Shown: positions 47,091 through 61,004 of the stretch, in pieces
Position numbering within the stretch: position 1 is the stretch's first letter
Layout of the letters: each line of letters opens with the position of its first letter
Origin: Prosapia bicincta
Taxonomy: Eukaryota > Arthropoda > Insecta > Hemiptera > Cercopidae
Assembly (NCBI GenBank): GCA_036971475.1
Contig: JBAIZL010000001.1
Location: 100,055,850-100,119,849 of the forward strand
Direction of reading: 5' to 3'
Length of the DNA: 64,000 bases
The notes under the pieces: generated by a model
What the model was told of the DNA's origin: nothing
Databases searched by the model: none
What the model saw: the letters and a program-made list of their open reading frames with translations, nothing else
Translations under genes and position numbers: made by a program

Positions 47091-49260
47091 CCTTCGTGTT
47101 ATCCCTCCAGTATTATTTAGAAGGGTTTTTATGTCCATATCGGAATCTCACGCACAGTCACTACCTTTTCTTGCCTCCATAGAGAATGATAGTCATACTG
47201 TGTTATGGTCTTATAATTAATGAACATCGGTTCATTATGTTCTGCAAACATCGGTTTATATGTTATTCTGCAAAAATAGTCATTTGTTCAGTGTAGAAAT
47301 CACTAACATACATATTAACGCTGAGTGAAGCGGATTTTCAAAACATACAATTCTACATGTTTTGCTAATGTTAGACGCATCATTATTGTTATTTATAATT
47401 ATAATATTACTGTAAGATTGTGACTGAAGTATCTTTGTACATATCTTTACATTCAATAATAACAACATTTTATTTACGTAAACTGAGTAAAAAAATAAAG
47501 TAGTTCTATTTTATGAATGACTTATAACATTCTTCTATACTGAATCTTACTTTGAGAGTCAAATAGTTATTTCTTTAGTTAGCACACACTAAATCAGCTA
47601 TCTTTACTTTATACTTATATACGAAACTCGGTGGGACTAGACACTGAAATTTCTATCACTTTAAAACTATTTTTATTTACCCGCGGTAACTTTATCTCCT
47701 TCGACTCAACGGAGTTAGGTTACGATTCTTACATTGTTAAGGAATAGATGTGAGTCCCCTCTTCTAATGGTTATATTGCTTCTAATGTGTGCGCCTGTAC
47801 GTTGTAAAGACGTTTTTGTGCTAAACATCTATAAGCACCATTTACATTTTATTTTAATTAATAAATAAATACTTACAGTGCCCATATTGCTATATTCCAC
47901 ATTTTTATTAGTAGACTAGATGTGGTAGCCGAAAATACATTTTATGTAGTTTTTATACAAAATTGTTTATTTTGTTATATAAAAATCAGTGATATAATTT
48001 TATACTTATCTAATTTCGACGCATCTTGCTTATCAGAGAAACTAGGAAATCATTTTCACAGAAAAATTGGCGTATATTTATTGTATTCAATAACGTGCAA
48101 TCAAAAAATCTGTCATCTCCCTACTGTATATATTTTAACAAGAAAATAAAAAGCATTCACTTAAAATAAAACGAAAGGCTAAGACACTTTGTGAAGAAAT
48201 AATAAAACCATAAAAATATTTGCAAAATAAAAACAAAGATGGCCAACAGTACTATTATACTGTCTGTGTATGTATATTATCTTGTGTAGTAAAAAAGAAC
48301 TCCTAATTTGTAAGTTAGTAAAAATATTGAGCACCAGATAGCAGCAAACTACAATGGCATAAGTCGATAATCACAAAGCAGTGTAAATTTCAAATCAAGT
48401 TGGCACGATCGGTGTACTGTCGACTTACGAAACTACAATATTGTTTCCCTTCATCGCAACACGCAAAGAACTATACAATATATTTCTAAAAATCGCTTTC
48501 CTTCTGCCCTGTTTCAGTCTTTGTTACTGATAAAAACAAATTTTTAAGATAAATGAATTATTGTTTAATCTATTCTTTCACACGTTTTTCTAATTCAAGG
48601 CGTTTTTCTCCGTTTTTTGGTATGCCAGGTATTAACGTCTTAAAGTGCTAATCTCAGCGCACCAGATTCTAAATATTTCTTAGTACCAAAAATGAGAATC
48701 ACAACTTTGTGATAGGGATTATTACAGTAAAATTGAATTAGGTAGTGGCGATATTACAATAATTAAGAATAGACAAAGTGCCATGATACGAGATACTGAT
48801 AAAATAACAAGCTAAGTAAATTACAAAACTCTAAACGCTAAACATTGATATTTCCTACAGAATTGATCCCAATCCAATTGATTGGTTCCAAAAATACTAT
48901 TGAGGAGGGTAATAGCTTTTCTTTCTTAGTTGTTTCTTTCTTTTATCAACTCATCTACACTTCGTCACAACCTCGAACTATTCTTCCATCTTCTTGTTGT
49001 CTCCCACTGACTCACTTGTATTTTGTTTTCATAAGTTTATTTCCAGTCACCACTTTTCGTATTCCACGATTAACTTTCTCGTCACGTCTTCAGTATGTTC
49101 GTATTCTTGTGATATGATTCATTGATCATATCTATAACAACGTGCATTTGTTGTTTACCTAAATAACATTGTAACATGATTTGAGTTACCATATATAACT
49201 TTGTAAATTATAACTTCCGTACACATTTTGTATGTTTCCGATAGTGTGTAGCTCTCTTCA
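47091..49260. other. AT-rich DNA, nothing recognised
   Basis: No gene recognised. Frames up to 90 codons are AT-biased and have no domain. Confidence 0.4.
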
Positions 49261-49261
49261 C

Positions 49262-49510
49262 GTATACGACCCTGATCAAGTGATACCGTAAATTTCCTGT
49301 ATTCCTACTGTTACGTAATCATTAGGTCATTTCCTTTGTTCTATCTTTTAAATTTTACGCTTCTTTCTATAAAGAGTGTAACTGGAAGACACGTGTTTAT
49401 AACCTTGATAGAGAGTAGGTACGTATCCCTGCACACGTGCTACCATAATCCTCTAATAGGATATTTAATTGTCCTACATTAACTCTATCTATGTTCACAA
49501 TCTTTTGCTA
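49262..49510 (+). repeat. Diverged relative of the 163/164-bp satellite
   Basis: TACGACCCTGATCAAGTG, AGTGTAACTGGAAGACACGT and GATAGAGAGTAGGTACGTAT follow the order of the satellite unit with heavy divergence; a second unit begins near 49425 (CCCTGCACACGTGCTACCAT). Confidence 0.6.
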
Positions 49511-51515
49511 TCCCACGAGACGATAGTTCTTATAATTCCAGGTCGCCTTGAAAGTACAAAAATAGTTCTACAATCAAAATGAAAGAAAGTCGTAACTAGG
49601 TAATCAAAGAATACGTTTATAGAAGAGGTGTTATGAACCATTCGTGAGATATGTTTTGCAACGCCTAGCATCGCGTGACTATCTCGACAAGTGAGTTTAG
49701 CTGTTCAAAACTCTGGCACAAGTAGGTGAGGAGGCGATTAAACTAAGAAAAAACACCCTAGCAATCTCTCTGCGAAAAGGAAAAACCTAAATTTCTTTTA
49801 CCGATTTTATTAAATAGTTCGCCTACCAGGAACAAAAAAAGTTTTAGATACTCTTAGTAACTATATATCTAGTCAATGTATACGCTCGTTAAATAATTAA
49901 CTTAAATGCTGTAAAATGTAGTTAATTTTTGCGACAAAATTTGTCTAAAGAACTCTATCAGTTAATTAACCTCCTTTAAACGACTTGCTGGAAAGTGAGT
50001 GTATGATATCAAAAGGCGGTTTATTGTTTTAAACTATAAACTCAGCTGTACCAAAATTCCCTGCGGCAAACGCTCCTACCATCAGGTCGGCAAGATTTCA
50101 AATTAGTTTGAAGACGGAATTAACAATTAAAATTGAAATTACTATTGTTCAACGTTCTACAGATAAACTGATTCGCCACTCTCTTGATAGGCTTTAAATT
50201 TTACTAGATAATAATTATGAAATGGTTGCTGTAGGTTCGTATAGCGTTTTTGTAAGGATAAAGTGAATAGTTCTTTTATATGTGTGTTTAATTGTTCTTG
50301 TTTAACGTTCTGTTTGATGTTTACGAAACTTATGGAAAAATCTTTATTCATAGAAACCTTGTCTTCATTCTTTGATACATACAGAGGTTTAGCATTAATA
50401 TAAGTATCTGACGTCACCATTTTGCAAAGTAAACATTATATATATTTGAATACATTTTTCTGTCTCTTCTAATATTGAGATATATTTCTTTGTTGGCGCG
50501 TCTCGGATTAACTCCATTCTGAAAATTTTAAATATTACTATGTATGAATACTTTTTAAACTAGGGGAACTATTTAAAGCTTTGAGGATAGAGTTATTCTG
50601 AAACGTGACAACATAAAAAATATTTTAATGTTAGGAAAGCAGAAATTGGTACTCAAATAAACATCATTCAGAAATGTATAGAAATATTCCTAACAGAAGT
50701 AAAGATATAAAGGTATTTAAACATTTTACCTGATGATGTAGAAAGTCCTTAGAGACACAGAAAAATATTAACATTTCTTACTGACTGACGTTCCAAAAAT
50801 TTATAGTTTTGATAAAAAATACAACAAATTTCACTTTTAACTCACATGAACATTTATGAAATCTAGCTTCTTATAAACAGAGTACTAAGTTTTCCTACAT
50901 TATAATAACGCAATAATTCAATATAGCAGTTGGGATCGATTAAAAAAAAATATTAATTACAAACGTTACAAATTACAATCTACAAATTTATAAATAGTTA
51001 CAAAACCTCTGTGTATACTTTTCTAACACCATGAGCATCTTTAGTAGGTTACAACTGGTGTCTATTTAGGCATTGCTGTTCCTAAATTGGGAATTATGAG
51101 TTAGTAATAATTAATAAAAATTTACACTATTGTGCTTTATATTTTTCTTTTTTAAATAAATATCAAGTTTACTAATTCACTAGGTAAACAGTTCATGTTC
51201 AATTCGGGGTTTAGGTATACAAAAAGTAACGTATACAAAAAGCATACTGCTTTTTAGTCAAACGTTAGTACACAGTCAACAATATATTGTTTTTTAAAAT
51301 TATAACCATCCTTACCGGATTATTTATAGGCTATATTGTAATGTAGTATAACATAGAAGTTTATTTTGTTGCTAGAATACTTTGATTTTAAAGTTTTTAT
51401 TTGTCGTAAGGGGAGGTTAATTTGTTTCTTTTCAGATTTTTTAGTTTTTGGGAAATTATCAGAAGTTGAATAGATTCTTCCTTGCAATGAGGACTTATAA
51501 CTATATGAAGCAACT
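49511..51515. other. Non-coding DNA; one 87-codon frame on the minus strand
   Basis: The frame at 50420-50157 (minus) starts in a good context (CAAAATGGTGACG) with MVTSDTYINAKPLYVSKNED and is hydrophilic, without a recognisable domain. I cannot tell a small gene or first exon from chance. Confidence 0.2.
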
Positions 51516-51517
51516 GT

Positions 51518-51706
51518 GGCGTAATGTTTATTTTTAAATAAATAAAACCTCTAAACCACAAATAACCTTGTTAGTTAGTTGTAAATACAGTTAGTTGTAT
51601 TTTTTAAATACCTCTGAAGATGATTGCTGGGCAATCGAAATGTACATAAGGTTTAAATAAAATGTTATTTGTGGTTTAGAGGTTTTATTTATTTAAAAAT
51701 AATGAG
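51518..51706. mobile_element. Inverted-repeat element with one hammerhead core (family B relative)
   Basis: Outer arms of about 55 bp (TTTAAATAAATAAAACCTCT at 51526; AGAGGTTTTATTTATTTAAA at the right) flank a centre with one hammerhead on the plus strand. Only the 3' part of the ribozyme unit is duplicated in reverse, unlike the two-core elements. Confidence 0.75.
51608..51656 (+). ncRNA. Hammerhead ribozyme, complete core
   Basis: Helix I ACCT (51610-51613) with AGGT (51649-51652); CTGAAGA 51614-51620; extra T; helix II GATTGC/GCAATC, perfect six pairs around TGG; GAAA 51637-51640; self-complementary TGTACA then TA; cleavage predicted after 51648. Helix II differs from that at 19816 at paired positions on both strands (GATGAC/GTCATC against GATTGC/GCAATC), so the pairing is kept by compensatory change. 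Confidence 0.75.
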
Positions 51707-53520
51707 GACTTAGTTGAATGAGCAGATATAATGTTGGCAGCAGATAGTTACCGGTTTAATAGAATTTTGTTCCAACTCTTTCCACTTTGTCCTTATGTTT
51801 GCATAATTAAACTTCCTTTTTGAACTGAATGAAATTACTTGTTAAAAGATCCTTTATAACTTAAGTCAATCTATACGTAGGGACTGAATTAAATATTGCT
51901 TTATGATTTCGGCCTGTTTGTACAATAATATAACTCTTAATGCTAATAAACCATAATTGTGTAATAATTTGTATGTATTGTAATGTATATAAATTATTGT
52001 TATGCAAATTACTTCTACAGTTCTGACTCGGCACGAATACTAAAAAAAACTTTTCAATTTCTTCACAACCGAACATGCGACTTGGTGTTTGAGTTGTCTG
52101 GCCTCCAGGGCAGCGTATTATTGTCAATGAGTTTCGAACAATCCAGTGCCGAACGCAGTGTACCACACGTGTACTCGTATTGTAGCATTATAACACAGCT
52201 CAACTTAGTTTCTACCTGTGGCGCCATTCATGCCGATCAAGCTACTCTCTCGTAGTTCTATGCGTGTTGAATAAATAATGTGCGACACATGACTGTCGAA
52301 CAATGTTGAGTATAAATTCGATATAATGAATGACTTTAAACACTTGGTCTATATTAATTTAAAACGAAGTAAGAGTGAGACTGAAGTAGTAATAAATGGG
52401 ACTTAGCATTATAAACCCATACCAAGTCTTTCCTCATTCCTTTGTCTTTGATAATCAATGAAGTGAATAAAAAAGAAATACAAGATAATATAACTTATAT
52501 TAAAAACATTAAAGAATAAAAAAATTCCAATATAGATTGGTTTATGGAAAAGGCACAAAACCTTTGAAAATATAGGGACAAAATTGTTATCACTTGTGCA
52601 GAGTCGACCTAAATTAGAAATACTCACTGTATGTGAAATACACAATGCATAGGATATACAATGCAATTGTTTTGTTTGGAACAATGTATGAATATATACA
52701 GTCTTAAGGATATGCATGTTTCTACTCGTATAAATATTTGCCAACTGGTGTAAATTTGAATTCTTGGAATTACACCAGAAATCAGTTCTACATGGAGTAT
52801 CATTTTTTATTTGACGAGGTGATACGCAAAAACCCCACAGTTACAATTTAAAAAAAGAATTAGCCCCTCTTACTCGACCCTCATATTAAGTGACACCATT
52901 CTAAGTGTTTAATTTCAACCCAATACCCCAAATCCTTTTAAATTTGTGACTTGTATTTAAATTGGATAATTCTGATAATAGTGGGTTTTATTTTATAAGA
53001 ATTATGTCGGATCTAATAGAAAAACTAATAGTTTCTAACGTTGACTATCTGCTAAGGAACAATAGTCTCCTGACCCATCAGGGTTTAATCTGTTGCTAGT
53101 TTCTTGTACACCTAAGAACAAAGGTTCTCAACGTGTAACAATGGATGCTTTAAGGATTCTAATACAGCTCTACGGTACTTGAGAGAATCGTGATAATTTG
53201 TTAGCAGGTACTTACAACATTACAAAGTCCAACGTATACACACATAAAATAAATTTTAAGCATGATGTAGTGGTAACCCTGGTTGATTACTTCGCACCAG
53301 AAACAGCACAAACTTGGAGCTTGCATCTGGTTAACCCGAATCGCTGTATTTACTTAGAGGTTATGTTAAAACATATTCAAACGCAATTTTTTATGTATCA
53401 AAAACGTCAGGGCTTAATAAATTAGGTGATAACAAATGATTTAATAAAATATTTATTTTTATTACTTGCAGGTTAAATTAATTTTTGTAACGTACTTTAT
53501 TAGTAACTTTATTTATTTGT
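51707..53520. other. Non-coding DNA, nothing recognised
   Basis: Frames of 60-111 codons exist on both strands without recognisable domains. No repeats were found. Confidence 0.4.
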
Positions 53521-53524
53521 TGGT

Positions 53525-53945
53525 AATACTTTATTAAATTCCTTCTATTAACTCACTCTCGTGATATATATCTTGCACAAATTTTTCAATCGGTAATAAA
53601 ATACGGTTTTATTCTTTCAATCAGGTTCAAATACGTTTCTTTTAACCTATATGGATAACAATTGATGTTAATAAAGGTTTTCCAAATATTTATTTAATAA
53701 TTAAATTATACAAATTTGGGGGTTTATCAGGATTCGAACTATGAATCTTCATGTTTAAAGCCTATCGCGTTCTGGCACTGCGCTAACTTTCTAATGCCAA
53801 GAAATGAATATCTCAAACGTATTTGAATTTTTTTTCTATGATCGTCGAAACCTCCATTTTAGAACCCTAAACGTTTGACATGGTTACCACAAAATATCAT
53901 CAATGGTGTTATAAGATTAAAAATGAATGTAACGAATAGAATAAA
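53525..53945 (-). mobile_element. SINE, copy G (reversed, full-length)
   Basis: Minus strand. Leader GTGGTAACCATGTCAAACGT, GGAGGTTTCGACGATC, tRNA-like part with GTTAGCGCAGTGCCAGAACG (A box) and AGTTCGAATCC (B box, 53740-53730), body ATTAACATCAATTGTTATCC, tail GAGTGAGTTAATAGAAGGAA then TTTAATAAAGT. This copy shows the tRNA resemblance best. Confidence 0.82.
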
Positions 53946-55985
53946 CAAACTGGATATAAGCAAACAATGATAAAGTCTTTCTTTCTTGACATCTGTAGGA
54001 ATTTTCTTTAAAAAAATGTTTATATTACTTGTTTATAAGTAGAATGAACAACATTTGTCAACCTACAATAATTTTGGATTTAAAACGATTTTTTGGTTTA
54101 TAAAAATAGTATGTTTAAGCTTTGGTAAAAAAAGTAGATTGATAAATTGAATTATAAAATTGAAATGTGTAAAGTTATAACAATAAATATGGTAATTTTT
54201 AGAAAAAAATTTTAAACTGTAAATTTTAAACGTTGATTAAATTATACAATAAAATAATATTTTAATGACTTATCTATATATATTTCAATAAAACATTTGT
54301 TTAACTTTAATTTAAACTTTACAAAAAGTTGGGCAAAAATGTCGTACGGTCCAAGGGAAAAGTGATTACCAATATTATGAGGAATGTTTGTATTAAATTT
54401 AGAGAAAAATATACAGTAGGCTAATAAATTCGGTAGCCAAACAGAAAGTTTTACAAGAACCCCAACTTAACCGCAATATCATTTGATATCTGTAATAGTA
54501 GTTTGTGGTAACTAATAATTTGTAACAATAAATTAAGTAATATTCGAAGGTAATTGAATACTTATATATTACATCTTACCTATATAAGTAAATCTAATAG
54601 ATATAAAGTAATATAAAATAAAAAATGTTTTCACTACAACTATTATAATTCCTTTAATTACTCCATGGTCTTACCTGATACTATTTGTCCTAAGAACTTG
54701 CCTTTATACAGATCAAAAGATGAACATTTTGTAAAATCCAAGAAAGTAATCCATTTAATCTCTATCGAACTGTAGATGGAGTAGCTTTTCAACTCTTATC
54801 GCCTTCGCCTTGCCATTTAATCTACCTTTAAAGGTTTTATAAGACTTTCTGTTACAAATCTGTATCCATTACTTACGAATTGGTAACTTTAAATAGATTG
54901 CAAAGTTAAAGTTAAATTGATAGTCTGCAAAGGGTAAGGCGCGTTGGATCGGATTCAAGTATATATATCTGCTGCGGATATGGAACTGTTACTCTTATGT
55001 ACATTATAGTTTGTATCTGGCAACATTTAATGTGTATTTTAAATGAGTACTTTCAAAATGGCGGTACAATTGTAAATAATAAAGTTGTTACGGATACGGA
55101 GTGGATTTTAGAAAACCTTGATGGAATGACGCTTGTTACTAAGAGGGAACTGGGAATGTAAGTAAAGTTACGTGTAACTGATCCGTTTGCGGATATAGGG
55201 TAGAGAAATGTGCCTAACTGGTTATGTGTTATTATTAACCTAATAAAACTGCTTGTATTAGTAATGACGGAAAGCGTTAGTAATAGTTGAACGGTTACCA
55301 CTAATATAATTGAATATACGTATAAAATGCTAGAATTATTCTCCTTATTTCTTAGAGACTATTTCTCTTAGTTATGATTCTGAGGCTACTTACGTGGGTG
55401 AGAATAATAGCGTGGGAAAATTAGCATAAGAAAAGAGTAAAATGTATACTCATTACGAATGCAGCCCTACCTTAGTTTTTCCGATCCAAATAAATGTGAA
55501 TATTCCTTTGATTTTGCAATTCTCAAAATCGTTAGTATTGTATAACGAGCGTAATTGGCATAGACGAATTTCTTTTGAGATGATTCTTGTTGAGCACAAA
55601 TGAATTTTTTTAATTCAAATGCATTTCAATAAGCTTGTTAATATTATACACACGATTCATCATTATTATTAAAAATAAATGATTCTCTATTATTATATTT
55701 TAAATTTAACAGTTGAGGTAAGATTCTAATATTTTACAAATATCCCTCATTTTTTAATTAGGTTTAACTAATCTTATATTCCACCTATCAGTTATAGTAA
55801 AATCCCTCCTAAAGGCTTTCAATGTTGATTAAGTAAATTTACGAACCGATTTATTAATGTGAAATTTATGAAAATTATGAGTATATTATATTGAAATTGG
55901 GGGATTGAATCAACCATAAAAAGGTTAAATAAAGGGCCTAGAAAAGGAGTGGTATTGATTAAAAAACTCTAAATGCTATTTTTGA
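53946..55985. other. AT-rich DNA, nothing recognised
   Basis: No gene recognised. An 82-codon minus-strand frame near 55053-55301 has no domain. Confidence 0.4.
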
Positions 55986-55992
55986 AATTAGA

Positions 55993-56650
55993 ATGATATT
56001 TGCAAACGTTGATGTGGCAGACTTGCCACTTCCTGTATACTGCTGTCGTGTCCTGTTGAGTTCCATCACAGTGAAAGGACGTAGAAAAGCAACACTAACA
56101 TGTCGTTACTGTGACAAGTACAATAAGAAACACTGCAACCGTGCTTTGAAAGTGCTATCTCCAGTTCTCAACATCTCTTTGACCTTGGTGCCAAAATATC
56201 TTTCTCATTTTATTTTCAGTGCAGTAAGTTTATATTTCTTATAAGAAACCGAGTTCTACTTATATAAAAATCGTACTATCATAGTCTTTCCTCTCTGCTT
56301 CAATAAATTGAAGTATTCAAACCAAGCAGGGCGTGTATTGAGTTAAAGGTAATTCTGAATACGAGTTTCTAGTCAGTATTTTAATTTTTAATTGTATGGC
56401 TTACGTAAGCCCTTGCTTCCGCCCTCTCAAGTTTCAATCAAGATGGCAGTGGAAGCAACAAGTTTGCCACTTGTGCGACTCTCAGCAAGTTCATTAGATT
56501 GCCAATCCTGTTCACATTTCATAATGGTGCACTTGCGATCCAGGGCAGGAATTAGAAGTACAATTGAAACTTTGAGTTGCGTTATAAAGGTATCTTGTCC
56601 TCGCGTTCAACAAAGTGGAAGTAAAGGTGGGAAGCCTCTTTTAGACTAAT
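55993..56650. other. Two distantly similar GC-richer segments of unknown nature
   Basis: 55993-56215 and 56400-56645 are less AT-rich than the flanks, have open frames on both strands and share the motif of a GTGG/GTGGAAGC word followed by ACTTGCCACTT or AGTTTGCCACTTG. Plus-strand frames read MIFANVDVADLPLPVYCC and MAVEATSLPLVRLSASS; the second, minus-strand, reads ESRTSGKLVASTAIL. No domain was recognised. They could be relics of an unidentified transposon or old duplicated exons. Confidence 0.25.
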
Positions 56651-57199
56651 TAAAATTACTGTATAAAATGAGAATTCTATTTAGATCCAATTACCTCAAT
56701 CAAATATATTTGAATGATTAAAGGAAAACTATTTCTTTTCTATTTATTAGAACATCTAGTTGTATTAGAGTCATATTGTAACTCAACAACTGAACAATAT
56801 TTATAATATAAATCATATTATAATAATCATTTATAAATTTATAAATGTTTCGCTAAGATTCCTATCATTATCTTTTTATCTTGTCCTGACCACTTAAAAC
56901 TATCCTCGGTAGTGAAGTGTCCTATAAACTATACTTAACAGAATATAAAGATAGGATTATAAACAATTCACAACATTAACTCCCAGTCAGAAGGCTCCAA
57001 GTGTGTACTGTGGGATCTTGCATACAAGTGATCTAGTATCTAGGCCCTACTCAAAATTGTTCAGTGACAGAAAATGAAACAAACTTAGAGGGTAAAACTG
57101 AAGCGATTAGCATTGGTCTATACCAGTTGCGATAGAAACTGTGTCAAACTATCACACACTCGTTTAAAGTCCGAGAGCTTTGTTGCAAATGTTATACTG

Positions 57200-57595
57200 C
57201 GTGGCCCAGTTTCTGTCATACAGACTCTCGCCTTGCCAAACCCATTAGTCAATAGTTACAGAGCTATCAGAAATTGTATGCGAGTGATCTCCATTGGATG
57301 CCATCCCACAGTGATAATATTGGTAATAAAAAAGCCGACAGTTTTGTAAGAAGGCCTCAAAAACATTCCACCTTAGCTCACCGCATAATAAACAACAAAT
57401 TTAAGAAACAAACTCAAATAAATCATATCAACTGTGCTGTTAACAAGGCATGGTCAGTATTGATATTACGCCAAATGTTTGATCAAGAGCCTCGTCGTTT
57501 GTGAAGTTTCAAATGGTCAAAGATCATGACTGTCTTGCGAATCATTTTTATAAACTACACATTGCAGCACCTGTGACTAACACAATAGGCTGTTC
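57200..57595 (+). pseudogene. LINE ORF2 remnant: RNase H domain and C-terminus
   Basis: Plus strand, at least two frameshifts. Parts in order: SVIQTLALPNPLVNSYRAIR (57210-57270), then DLHWMPSHSDNIGNKKAD (about 57283-57336), which matches the end of LINE RNase H domains (W.PSH.GI.GNE.AD), then, after another shift, FQMVKDHDCLANHFYKLHIA (about 57508-57570), matching the conserved GHDCLA.HL..I.I region. The catalytic histidine of the PSH motif and the final aspartate of KKAD remain, but the frame is broken. LINEs with RNase H include I- and R1/LOA-like groups. Confidence 0.8.
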
Positions 57596-57599
57596 AAAA

Positions 57600-59015
57600 A
57601 CCTGGTTTTATTGAAAATGGTGAATGATGTTTTAACAATTAATTTTTTAAGAATGTATCTTATACTTCCTCCACCTTTAATACAGTTTATAAATATTTTG
57701 ACATTTTAACCTTTGTAGGTGTTTTGCTCAATATACCCAAGTAATCCTGCTGTTACGTGACGAGATATCAGTGGATAGGGGTGTTTCAAAAAGAGTCAGT
57801 TTTTAAGGACCAAAAATAATAATATTAATAGTGAACAATTCCACTATATTTAAAAAGATGCTACTAGTGAATATTAAAACAATAAAACTGGAGAGTCGAT
57901 GTTCAGAAGTGTTGGAGACTGAAATTGCAATGTTGAATTTGGCTGTAATTTGTTAAAAACCTTCCTACTAATAAACTAGATTTAGTTAAACATTCCTATT
58001 TAACTTCAGAATAAAGAGTTACTTGACCTGAATTATAAGCAAAAACAATAACAAGTGTGCTGATTGATCGTACAGAAATAATGTCTGACTATATTGTAAA
58101 TATATAGATAATGTTAAAATAAAAAGTATAGGCTTGTAAAATGAAAAATAAGGCTTTGATATAAGTAACAAGGTAACTAAGTTGTACTGATATTAAAATA
58201 GTTATATCAAACAGACGGGCAGGGCCATTAACGTATTGGAATAATTTGAATTTTGAAAACACATTGAAAAATGTTTACATGTTGGTATGCTGATACCGAC
58301 AGTTAAATGCTTAGTTTGAACAAGCTAGAAGTGTGTTTATATAGATGAAGCAGTTGTTCATCACTACTTAGACTAAAATGGACTCCAAAGTGAAGAAGCT
58401 ACATTTTTTAAAGAAATTAAGAAAGTGAAATGAGAAATGTATCTTGTAATAACTCACGAAAATATTCTAGGAAAGAAGAGATTGGAAGAATAAGAAGATT
58501 TGTTGAAGGATCTAAGAAATTGGTAAAAATTTACACCTCGAGATCCTTTAAGATTATGCCTCTATAGTTGAATTGTTCATTCCTGCAAAGAACGTAAAGA
58601 ATTAAGTCCTGCAGAAAGCTGTGTAAGCACTTGATGACTTGGCCATAAGGCAAGTACCTGTTACAGCACATTATCAAATGGAAAACTTGAGACAAATTAT
58701 TAATTAATTAAATTATTCAGCGTCTCAATAAAGTAGACTTGGTCTTTAGTGGCAGAGAAAACCGCCATATAGTTACTTATAAAACTTCATAAATTGTTTA
58801 ACGTTTATTTTTCATAATATTGGGAGAGGCTGTCTGTTGGACTTAATGAATTCTCTACCTAAATGGTTTCTTCAGTTTTCTTACATTTATCAATTATTTA
58901 AGAATTTGCCTTCATTAAGTATAAATAACGTATTTTTTAATCATTCCTTGCGATACTTAGGTAGACGTATGTATGTCAAGATATTGCCGTATAACATTAT
59001 AATATAATTATATTA
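57600..59015. other. AT-rich DNA, nothing recognised
   Basis: No gene or repeat recognised. Confidence 0.4.
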
Positions 59016-59016
59016 T

Positions 59017-59065
59017 ATATACACATGTATATATATATATATATATTTATATATATGCACACACA

Positions 59066-59104
<39 letters not shown>

Positions 59105-59137
59105 GGACGCATGCACGCACACCTTCCTTGAGCACGC

Positions 59138-59168
<31 letters not shown>

Positions 59169-59198
59169 AAAAAAAAAATATATATATATATATATATA
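59017..59198. repeat. (TA)n(CA)n(TA)n compound microsatellite
   Basis: TA, then CA with GGACGCATGCACG interruptions and an unrelated CCTTCCTTGAG insert, then a short A run and TA. Confidence 0.95.
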
Positions 59199-61000
59199 CT
59201 GCCTAATAGGGTATAAAAACCCTTTTGTGAAATTATAGGTTATAACTGAAGTTGCATTTAAACACTGGTTGGTTCACCATTTCTCAAAAACCCAACAAAA
59301 ATAAAGACTTTCACGTAGAATCGATCCTAAGAACGAAGAAAGAAATCTTTTCAACAACTATACTTAGTCATTAAACATTTTTTGCTTCTTTAAATCGAAG
59401 ATTTGTATATAGTCAGATCATATCACTAAAATGCAAAACGAAGATATTTAAATTACGTTGATCAGAGTGATCACATTGAAAACACAACATAAACGTACGG
59501 TATGTCTATTTAGCTGTTGTATAAAAAGCTGTCGAAGACGTTTGCTTTTAAATTAAGAAAAACCTGCTGGAAAAAGGTATTTTTCACAAAATATCTTTTC
59601 CTCTCTCTCTCTTTGAAGTATCACGTCAGGATAATTAAAAATACCACCCTACGAATGTTTTGAAATTTTAATTTAATTACTTAAATAACAGATACAGTAT
59701 AAAATAAACTCAGCGGGACTTAAAACTTATTAATTTAATATAAACTCTTTTGATATAATGAAAGCGTTCTTAATTAAAAGAAAAGGAACAAATAAAACTT
59801 TAACGAAGATTTATAATTAGCTAAGTATTTGAAATACTTTAGTTTAAAAGTATGACCAGAGATTTTAGATGGCATTGTAAACATTTACTTTAGTGTCTTA
59901 TTTCAAGAAGGCAGCTTCAATACGCGGAATGGAATAACACTTGAAATGTTACAATTACTTCTTTCGTGTTTTCTTCTTTTTAATTTTACTCGTGATTTTG
60001 AATACTTTCTTACAGCTCAATGATCAATAAAGACTAGGGAGCCTATACTGGAAATTCTTTGTTTTCTGTAATAATATTTTTACCTTTGTTGCGTAATTTA
60101 TTGCGATAAGTGAGAGAATTAAATTGCGAGTTCAGTTTTTATTAATATAATACTATTTGAAAAAAAAACTGTTTGTAGCTATAATTTTTTTGTTGGCAAA
60201 AACCAATTGTGGTTACCATTACCAATCAACAACTAAGGCAAAAAAGCAATACTTTAGATAAAACCAAATAATAAGATAAAATTTTAATAAAACACAAATT
60301 ACGAAACAATCAAAACTTAAACATAATAGTAATAATATAAAATTTATTACGTAACCATAAATATAATGGCCTTACAGTATAGAAAAACATAACAATAGAT
60401 TAAAAAAATAACAATAAATCTAAAAAAAAAAAAATACTTAATCCAGAAAATAAATAGAAATATTGAAAAATTAAAATAAAAAATATAAAAAGATAAATAG
60501 CAAAATAACAACAATGAACAATATAAGAGTAAATAAATAACAACAATATTTAAAACATACAAATAGTCAACAATTTAACAATAACAAGAAAATAAGATAT
60601 ATTAAATTTAAATAAATAATAAAAAACCATACGCAAAACACACAAAAACAAATATATGTATAAATATAAAAACAGATATTTTTATATAATAAGCTTTAAA
60701 TATTTTTTGTGGCTACAATAGAATAATATTTGTGGAAAGAAACAAATTAGTGATGAAACCTTTTTTTCTTGAGAAATTGTAGATTTAAAGAAGCCTTTCT
60801 CATGTTCAATACACATTTTATGCTAATAACAGTTACATTTCAACTTGTCAAAGTTACAACTGGGCGTATACCAAGACGATAGTTAACGCATAGTTTAACC
60901 TCTATCTTTTCGTTATCAGAAATTAAAATTAATAATTTATATTGGGTTTTTCATTAGCACAAGTATAAAATTGGTTAAAGTTTTATATAGGTGAAGCCTA
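59199..61000. other. AT-rich DNA; A-rich low complexity at 60290-60700
   Basis: 60290-60700 is built of AAATA/AATAACAA words with very little G. No gene seen. Confidence 0.45.
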
Positions 61001-61004
61001 TATA

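Noticed and set aside
48845..49117. 90-codon plus-strand frame
   Set aside because: Hydrophobic and serine-rich without any domain; composition matches AT-rich non-coding DNA.
50725..50780. Plus-strand CTGATGA and GAAA words
   Set aside because: Helix II does not pair properly and helix I is missing; kept only as a doubtful relic.
53198..53425. 75-codon plus-strand frame
   Set aside because: No domain, no splice signals at the edges, and composition like the flanks.
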